Positions 57,374 to 64,000 of a stretch of 64,000 bases of DNA are shown one piece after another. Under the pieces are notes generated by a model, which saw only the letters and a program-made list of their open reading frames with translations, was not told the origin of the DNA and ran no database searches. Source of the DNA: Progne subis subis (lineage: Eukaryota; Chordata; Aves; Passeriformes; Hirundinidae); assembly GCA_022316685.1 (NCBI GenBank), contig JAKJHU010000769.1:58621-122620 (forward strand), given 5' to 3'. The position numbers and the translations under genes are program-made. Positions within the stretch are counted from its first letter, which is position 1. Every line of letters starts with the position of its first letter.

Positions 57374-59545
57374 ACAGGTGACCCAGGTGTGGTGTCCCAG
57401 GGAGGGCTGCCATGGAAGCAGTGCCCAGCCCTGCCCCTTTCTGTCTGGCTGAGCTGGCCTTTGGCCCTGGCAGTGGCGTTTGCTGCTGGTTCCGCGGCGC
57501 CTGAGCAGCCAGCGCGGCACGGGGCAGGTGGCCGTGGCACAAGCCCCCAGCAAGGGATCCCCTCTGGCTCTGGGCACTGACACCAGCCCTGAGCAAGGGG
57601 CCCAGGGCAGGTTTCCATGGTACCCAACCATCACGGCGGCTCCAGGCCTTGGCTGCCACGGCACCAAACCAAGGAACGGGTCCCTGTGGCCGCTGCCGTG
57701 GCACCTGAGGGCATCAACGAGTGTCAGTGCAATTGTAGCTGGAACAGCCCCGGCACCGCTTTGTCCTCAGGGGTGCCCTGGCAGCCCAGGACAGCAACAG
57801 CTCTGCGTGCAAGTGGCCACGGAACCTGGCTGCAGAAATGGGTCCTTGGGGTGCTTTCCAAGGAAACTTGAAGGGATGAGGGATCCAAAGCCAGCAGTGG
57901 GGTCAGTGCAGTGTCCATGGCCACAGCCCCTTGCAATGGCCCAGGGCAGGTTGGGATGATGATCCACCCTCACTCCTGGCCCAGGGCAGGGCTGCAGTGC
58001 TCTTGGTGGCACCTTGGGCTTGGCCCACACTTGAGGAGGGTGTCTGTTTTCAGTGGGGAAACTCAGGAGTTTTAGATTGCTTCAAAAAGAAAAGAAAAAA
58101 AATCCTTCTTTGGTTGTGTGCAGCCAGGTCTCCAAGGAAAGCAGGTCCCAGGTGAGTGAGAGTAGACAGCATGTAGTTTGGGAATGTGGAGCAAGGTTGC
58201 CCACACTGGGTCACACCTTAAGGCACAGCTTCTCTGAGCAGGCCAGAACTCCTTGGGAGACCCTGGCTCAGTATCAACCACACAATGCTGCAATCACCTC
58301 TTGTGTAATGAGAACAGTAATGAAATACGCACTTGAAAGTAGTAATACATATTTCTTAGAAGCTCCTTGAAATATTTCTCCATAACTGCAGCAGGAAAAC
58401 TTCTAAATGAATGGCACCGAACCAGAGGGAACCCAAGGCAGAGCCATGGTTTGTCAGGACTTGCTTGATCCTGATGAGCCCCCTGGTGGATTTGGTGTTA
58501 AACCCTGGAACCTCAGGGCCTGAGAGGAGATTGCACAAACCTTTCCAGGAGTGGAAGTCAGAAGAAAAACCCAAAGTGTCTCGATGCATCAATGGGTCCC
58601 ACGGAGGTCCATCCCCAACACAGGCTCCTCATGGAGTCCGTGAAGGACATTAATGGAGGCCAGGATTGCACAAAAACCTCTCGGAGACTCAGTGAGGGAA
58701 GGAAATTCCAAAGTAGCTTAAACACCTTGAGTATCTCAAAGTATTAATGAACCTCACTGAGTGTCAATGCAAAGCTCTCAAGGGACTCATTAGAGCAGAT
58801 AATTGGAGGCCATGATTGCACAAAAACCTCTCAGAGACTTAGTGCCTCAAAAAAGTACTTAAATTACCCCTGAGTACCTTGAGGCATTAATGAGCCCCAC
58901 TGAGTGTGGTAACTGGCTAAGAATCTCTAGGGACTAATTAAAGCAGATAATTGGAGGGCATGATTGCACAAACCTCTCAGACTCAGTGTCAAAAAGAAGT
59001 TCCTTAATAAATTCTGAGCATCCTGAAGTGTTAATGAGCCCCACTGATTATTCTACTGTCTAAGAATCCCAAGGGACTAATTAAAGTAGATAACTGAGGC
59101 CATGCTAACAATTTTGAAAGGGAAATACCAAGTACCTTAAAACAACTGAAGTACCTTGAAGCATTAATGAGCCCCACTGAGTGTTGTTCCTGACAAAGCC
59201 TCTCAAGGGACTCATTAGAGCAGATAATTGGAGGCCATGATTGCACAAACCTCTCAAAGACTCCCAGGAAAAAGCAAAAGCAAAACCCAAAGTCCTTTGA
59301 ATGCTCCTCCTGGCAGCATTCAGGAGCCCCCCAGGGCCATTGCTGACCAAGGCTCCCCAGGGACTCCTTCCAGCACATCCTTGAGGCCACTGGGATGTGA
59401 GGGGGATGCTGAGGGCAGCACAAGGGGCTGACAGTGCCCAGCCTTGCTGGGGCTGTGCCAGGAGGCCCCAGGGCCTCAGGACAAGGTGTCTCCTCACAGC
59501 CCTTGGTGGCACAGAGGCTGCTGTTCCCCAGGGCACCAGGACTTG
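57374..59545 (-). repeat. Right arm of a long inverted duplication
   Basis: Reverse-complement counterpart of 21660-23140, with blocks in mirrored order. It is longer mainly because the satellite-like unit in the middle is expanded. Confidence 0.75.
58480..59290 (+). repeat. Satellite-like tandem repeat, 135-150 bp period
   Basis: The phrase ggaggccatgattgcacaaa and variants start at 58655, 58805, 58953, 59095 and 59230. Each is followed by 'cctctcagagactcagtg' and preceded by 'gggactcattagagcagata'. Units are diverged. Related units occur near 22110-22330 in the opposite orientation. Confidence 0.8.
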
Positions 59546-61117
59546 GCTTCTCTTTGTCCCCACCTGTCATCACTGCCTCCAGTTCTCTGCTCTGCCTGGG
59601 GCCTGGCGACACTTTCTCTGTCCTGTCCCTCAGTGGGACCCATTCAAACTTCAAGAAACTTTGGAGATTGGTTCTAACTTGGAATTCTTGAGAGGTTTCT
59701 TCAGCTCCCTCTCAGGGACTGATGTTCAGGGCCTCAGCACAAAGCCCGAGAGGGTCATTAAAGTCCTTGTGCTGTGTCTGTGCTGCTGAGCTGGGCCGGG
59801 CTCCTGGCACAGAGGCAGCTCCTGGCAGCCAAGAAGAGCTTCAAAAACACATCTCTCTTGATGAGCAACTCTTCTCCCAGCCCAGCAGGGCTGGGGCACT
59901 GCCTGCAGCCACCCTGGGCACAGCACACAGGCACAGAGAGCTGCAATCACTCAGGGCTGGGAAGGAGCTGAGAAGTGACTGTGGGAGAATCACTCCCAGC
60001 CCTTGGCACAGGAACCTCTGGCTGCAGGACAAGGCAGCTGCAGCTCCTGCAGGGATCTCCTAAAGCTGCAACATCCCAATGCCTACAGACTCTGTGAGTA
60101 CATTCTCTGATTATCTCTTGTGCAGAGCAGCCAGGGGTGCCCAGGGCTGTCCTGCAGAGCAGGGTCCTGCAGCCCAAGGCGCTGTGCTGGGGCAGAGACT
60201 CTGCTGCCTGCCAGGGACAGCTCTCAGCCAGCCCGGGGAGCTGCTGCCAGCGCTGGGGAGAAGCTGTGGGGGGAAGGAGCCGCCCTGAGCAGGGCAGGTG
60301 CTGCTGCTGCTGAGAGGTGCTGTGTGGGGCAGGGCTGCTCCCAGCTCCAGACCAGCCTGGGCACAGCTCCGGAGGACACTTGCCAAAAGAAGTTAAGCCT
60401 GGGATTGCTGTAAAGATCTGGAGATTTCCTGAGGGTGTTTTCAATTTCCTGCTTGGAGAAGGATGGGAAAGTGGGTGACAACAAAAAGATTTTTGCTTTT
60501 ATACATTTGTTCATATATTCATAGATCAGTTAACTACTATTATATAATTATAAATCTATAATCCTTAATTCATTCCATTGAACTACTATTACATACTTAG
60601 ATAAATATAATCTTTAATTACCTGTAGTATGTTTCCTACCCTTTCTCTTAGATTTTGGAACAATAAGTTTCTAAATACATTCCTTAACTACTGTAAAGTC
60701 TTATTATCAGGAAGAAAACCTATGAGAAGAACTGCTTGGGGTGTTTTTTGTGGTTTTTTTTTTTTGTTTTTTTTTTTGGTTTTTTTTTTTTTTTTTTTTT
60801 TTTTACCCAGAGTGCGAGCAGTCACAAAAAAAGGGGGACAAAGAAGCCCTTGGACCTACTCCAATGGGTTTACCCAGCGGTGTGTAACTGGAGCAACTGA
60901 ATCTCATATTGGATGTTCCTGGTAAATATCCTAATTAATCAACATTAATACATTTTAAAATCAGATCCTGGGTGTGCCTCATCCCCACTGGGACACCTGG
61001 AAGCTTCAATTACGGTCTGGTTTTTACTTTTCTGTTCTAATGATGTTACAAGGCGTTTTTTTCTCTTTTGACTACAGACAATAGGAAGATGAGAGAAGCA
61101 AAACAGGAATTGTTATC
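59546..61117. other. No gene recognised
   Basis: A GC-rich part (59700-60400) with overlapping fortuitous frames, then AT-rich sequence. A long interrupted T run lies at 60744-60804. Confidence 0.35.
60744..60804 (+). repeat. Poly(T) tract
   Basis: Interrupted T runs ending in a run of 24 or more T. It could be the tail of a minus-oriented retroposed sequence, but no source is identifiable. Confidence 0.9.
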
Positions 61118-61180
61118 ACAAAATCACAGAACATTCTGAGTTGAAAGGGACACACAGGATCATCAAAGTAATGTTTTAAC
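61118..61180 (-). repeat. Short CR1-like 3' end
   Basis: 'aaaatcacagaacattctga' followed by 'gttgaaagggacacacagga' resembles the reversed CR1 terminus. It is short and diverged. Confidence 0.55.
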
Positions 61181-62690
61181 ATTTACAGAGACTCCAGAAC
61201 TGTGACTTTGGGTGGTCAGTCTCTTGGCTGGGAGGCTCCTAAAGGGCCTTCAGCCACTCCTCAGATCTGGACAGCTCCAGCATCACCTTTGCAGGGCCCA
61301 GCAGGGCTCTCCTGAGCTGCCCTTGGCCCCTGCAGACAGAGCCTGCCCCAGGCAGGGCCCTGCAGACAGGCAGGTTTCTGTAGGGCCGGGCCCAGGGCAC
61401 AGAGGGTGGGATGGGCTCTGTGAGCGCTGGCAGGGACAAGGCTCCTCTCAGCAGGGAAATGTCCAGGCACAGGGAGACGCTCAGGGAAGGAGAGGGGGCT
61501 GAACAGAGCAGTGCTGGGGGCAGGAGGGCACTGTTGGTGTGTGGGAGGTGCTGTGCACAGCTGACTACGGGAACACTGTCCTGAGTGCCCGGCTGTCTGT
61601 GCCCTGCCCTCCCAGGCACAGCACCACAACATCTTCTCTTGTTTCTGCCCTCCCCTGATGTTGTCACTGTCACCTGGTGCTCTCAGGGAGGCTCTGGCAT
61701 TTGCAGCAGCTGAGTCAGGCACTGCCCTTGGGATTGCTGCCAGGCAGCTGTGTCCATGGGAATGGGGTGTCCAAGCTTGCCTGTCACCTGTGGGGCTGTG
61801 GGCAAAGCAGTGCATGGGAAAGGGGAATGAGCTGAGCCCCCTCCCTGAGATCCCATCATGGGCACACCCAGGGATCTCCTTGCTGTGTCCTTCCAAGCTC
61901 TGAGCTGCCCTCCTGGCTGCAAATCTGTGCCACAGCCTCTGGGAGTTCCCTGAGTGTCCCCCAGGGAAGTGCAGAGATGCCAGAGCTGAGGAAATGCTGT
62001 TGGGTTTGCCAAGGGAGCTGTGAGTGTCCTTGGCAGAAGGGTTGCTGAGCCCTTGGCCAGAGACCTTTGGAGAGGCTGAGACATTCAGGGATCCCTCTGC
62101 TCTGGGCAGGGTCTGGTTTATCCCAGGGTGACACGGGAGTGTGATTGTGCTCTGATTGCAGCCAAAGCTGCTAATCCAGGGCAGTTGGGAACAAGCCCAT
62201 CCAGCCCCTCCCCTTCCCTGAGCCCCAGGGAATCCTTTGCCTCTCCCATCTCTCAGCGGCAAAATCTGAGTGCAGCAGAAATACTGGGGATTTTTGACCT
62301 CAGAGAATCAGAAATGAAGTGTGGGTGGAAAACACTGGCTAAAATTCATTCCTTCCTGCTCTCCATGCCTTTTAGGAGTGGGAGTGCAGATGGGAACAAG
62401 CCTTTCTGCATTAGGAGTGGTTCCACTGACAAATCCTGAAGATCCAGCCTTGTCCCTCTGCCACATGGCCACAAACCCAGGGCAGCAGGGCAGGGATGGC
62501 TCCTGGAGATCCCCCACGCACAGACCAAGCTGCTCCTGGCACACTCAGACAGCGCAGCTGGAGCTCAGGCAGGGACCTGGGTGAAGGTTTTCCCAGAGCA
62601 AGAACAAGGGTGGGAGAGTCACAGTGGGACAGTCTACAGGGAATGGCCCAGGTTTGGCTCAGAGCAGCCTCTGCTGACTTGTCACTGTCC
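61181..62690. other. 5' flank of the olfactory receptor; no gene recognised
   Basis: Minus-strand frames of up to 333 codons overlap several others and show no domain. The 5' noncoding exon(s) of the receptor may lie here but cannot be placed. Confidence 0.35.
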
Positions 62691-62728
62691 TTTATCCATG
62701 AACAGGTCCCCATGGGCAGCCACAGCAA

Positions 62729-63658
62729 ATGTTCAACAGCAGCTCCATCAGCCACTTCCTCCTGCTGGCACTGGCAGACACACGGCAGCTGCAGCTCCTG
62801 CACTTCTGCCTCTTCCTGGGCATCTCCCTGGCTGCCCTCCTGGCCAACGGCCTCATCATCAGCGCCGTAGCCTGCGGCCACCTCCTGCACACGCCCATGT
62901 TCTTCTTCCTGCTCAACCTGGCCCTCACCGACCTGGGCTCCATCTGCACCACTGTGCCCAAAGCCATGCATAATTCCCTCTGGGACACCAGGACCATCTC
63001 CTATGCAGGATGTGCTGCACAGGCCTTTTTCTTTCTCTTCTTCATCTCAGCAGAGGTTTCCCTCCTGACCATCATGTGCTATGACCGCTACGTGTCCATC
63101 TGCAAACCCCTGCACTACGGGACCCTCCTGGGCAGCAGAGCTTGTGCCCACATGGCAGCAGCTGCCTGGGCCAGTGCATTTCTCTATTCACTGCTGCACA
63201 CGGCCAATACATTTTCCCTGCCCCTGTGCCATCGCAATGCCCTGGGCCAGTTCTTCTGTGAAATCCCACACATCCTCAAGCTCTCCTGCTCATGCTCCTA
63301 CCTCAGGGAACTGGGACTCATTGTGTTTTCTATCTCTTTAGTGTTTGGTTGTTTTGTGTTCATTGTTTTCTCCTATGTGCAGATCTTCAGGGCTGTGCTG
63401 AGGATCCCCTCCGAACAGGGACGGCACAAAGCCTTTTCCACGTGCCTCCCTCACCTGGCTGTGCTCTCCATTCCTCAGCACTTCCACATTTTCCTACCTG
63501 AAGCCCCTTCCATCTCCTCCCCATCCCTGGATCTGACCTTGTCAGTTCTGTACTCAGTGGTGCCTCCAGCCCTGAACCCCCTCATCTATAGCCTGAGGAA
63601 CCAGGAGCTCAAGGGTGCAGTGTGGAGACTGATGACTGGATGGTTTCAGGAACATTAA
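62729..63658 (+). CDS. Olfactory receptor, family 14-like, with rewritten TM6
   Basis: A single 309-codon coding exon, the normal length. Residues follow the bird gamma-c/OR14 pattern: MFNSSSISHFLLL, N in TM1 (LLANGLIIS), LHTPMFFFLLNLAL (TM2), CYDRYVSICKPLHY at the end of TM3, SYVQI in TM5, HKAFSTCLPHL entering TM6 and PPALNPLIYSLRNQELK in TM7. It would be a G-protein-coupled odorant receptor of the olfactory epithelium. An acceptor-like 'ccatgaacag' lies about 25 bp before the ATG, as in receptors with an upstream noncoding exon, and AATAAA lies 30 bp after the stop (63689-63694). From about 63470 to 63508 the protein reads IPQHFHIFLPEA, where the family has F-L-S-T-x-x-F-x-Y-L-K-P. The expected residues are present one frame over, so two compensating indels have replaced most of TM6 without breaking the frame. 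Function is doubtful. Confidence 0.93.
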   Translation: MFNSSSISHFLLLALADTRQLQLLHFCLFLGISLAALLANGLIISAVACGHLLHTPMFFFLLNLALTDLGSICTTVPKAMHNSLWDTRTISYAGCAAQAFFFLFFISAEVSLLTIMCYDRYVSICKPLHYGTLLGSRACAHMAAAAWASAFLYSLLHTANTFSLPLCHRNALGQFFCEIPHILKLSCSCSYLRELGLIVFSISLVFGCFVFIVFSYVQIFRAVLRIPSEQGRHKAFSTCLPHLAVLSIPQHFHIFLPEAPSISSPSLDLTLSVLYSVVPPALNPLIYSLRNQELKGAVWRLMTGWFQEH

Positions 63659-63688
63659 ACTGTTGGCCAAATCCTGCAAATCACTTGC

Positions 63689-63694
63689 AATAAA
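63689..63694 (+). terminator. Polyadenylation signal of the olfactory receptor gene
   Basis: A canonical AATAAA hexamer about 30 bp after the stop codon. Confidence 0.6.
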
Positions 63695-63787
63695 AGTCAT
63701 TTTTGATACTTCTTGTTGGTTTCAGTTTGGAGGTTCTTTTTTTTTTTTTTTTATTGTTCAAATATTTTGTGCAAGTGTCGTAGGGTA

Positions 63788-64000
63788 TGTAAACCAAAAA
63801 ATGTGTATTCTATTTCATGTATTGAAAGCCATTGGGCAAATGTTTTTCCTTATCTCTTGTAACTCCAGGGGTGAGGGGGGTGGATGTCTTCTGATAATGG
63901 CCCTGCCATTAAAATCAGATGGGCACTGTTTCTAATCGCTTCACCACCCATCCATGTTCCAGGTGACTTATTAAAGAAATATGAGTATTGATCTAGTATC
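63788..64000 (+). mobile_element. LTR start, diverged relative of the zinc-finger-linked LTR
   Basis: From TGTAAACC onward it parallels the first ~200 bp of 48513-49229 ('gtattctatt', a 'ttatctctt' segment, 'gttaaaa'/'attaaaatcagatggg...'). It runs off the window end. Its different left flank helps to fix the true LTR start. Confidence 0.55.

Noticed and set aside
61261..62262. 333-codon minus-strand frame upstream of the olfactory receptor
   Set aside because: There is no domain, and it overlaps several other frames of similar character.
1..64000. tRNA, rRNA or other structured RNA genes
   Set aside because: I looked for cloverleaf A/B-box patterns and rRNA-like stretches and saw none I could support by eye. 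A covariance-model scan would be decisive.

Overview
The window is vertebrate nuclear DNA, almost certainly from a passerine bird. The evidence is CR1 LINE 3' ends, avian-type endogenous retrovirus (ERV) sequence, a bird-type family 14-like (gamma-c) olfactory receptor, a PIM1-like kinase with the GC-rich first exon seen in songbird PIM1-like genes, PAK-like kinase exons, and C2H2 zinc-finger genes of a type common in passerine assemblies. Genes are spliced (GT/AG exons), so most open frames here are not genes. I could run no searches; family calls rest on motifs I can read.

Layout. 0.5-2 kb: exons of an unrecognised single-pass membrane protein (- strand). 3.7-11.7 kb: exons of a PAK-like kinase (- strand), with a set of coiled-coil exons lying inside one of its introns. 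12.3-13.4 kb: GC-rich block. 17.8-21.5 kb: a minisatellite holding a solo LTR with an exact 6-bp target duplication, next to a deleted ERV (LTR, integrase, RNase H, gag remnant). 21.7-23.1 kb: left arm of an inverted duplication whose right arm is at 57.4-59.5 kb. 23.4-26 kb: a degenerate ERV-like stretch. 27.3-28.4 kb: a decayed PIM-like pseudogene. 28.7-31.2 kb: a five-exon PIM-like kinase gene with a CpG island. 33.4-34.7 kb: HEAT-repeat (MROH-like) exons cut off by a 1.5-kb LTR. 36.5-39.3 and 48.5-51.1 kb: two inverted copies of an LTR plus C2H2 zinc-finger unit, the left copy frameshifted and the right copy intact. A third copy of the unit at 41.4-41.8 kb has lost its gene. 52.1-52.8 kb: a 41-bp minisatellite in which 17 units carry an RFX X-box-like site. 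54.5-57.4 kb: two related LTR-like copies, the second drastically G-to-A converted. 62.7-63.7 kb: an olfactory receptor gene.

The most striking signals are the G-to-A hypermutated retroelement (54.5-57.4 kb), the tandem X-box array (52.1-52.8 kb), a pair of compensating frameshifts that rewrites TM6 of the otherwise intact olfactory receptor, and the nested inverted duplications. The region looks like a rapidly rearranging cluster of multi-copy gene families rather than a set of cooperating genes.
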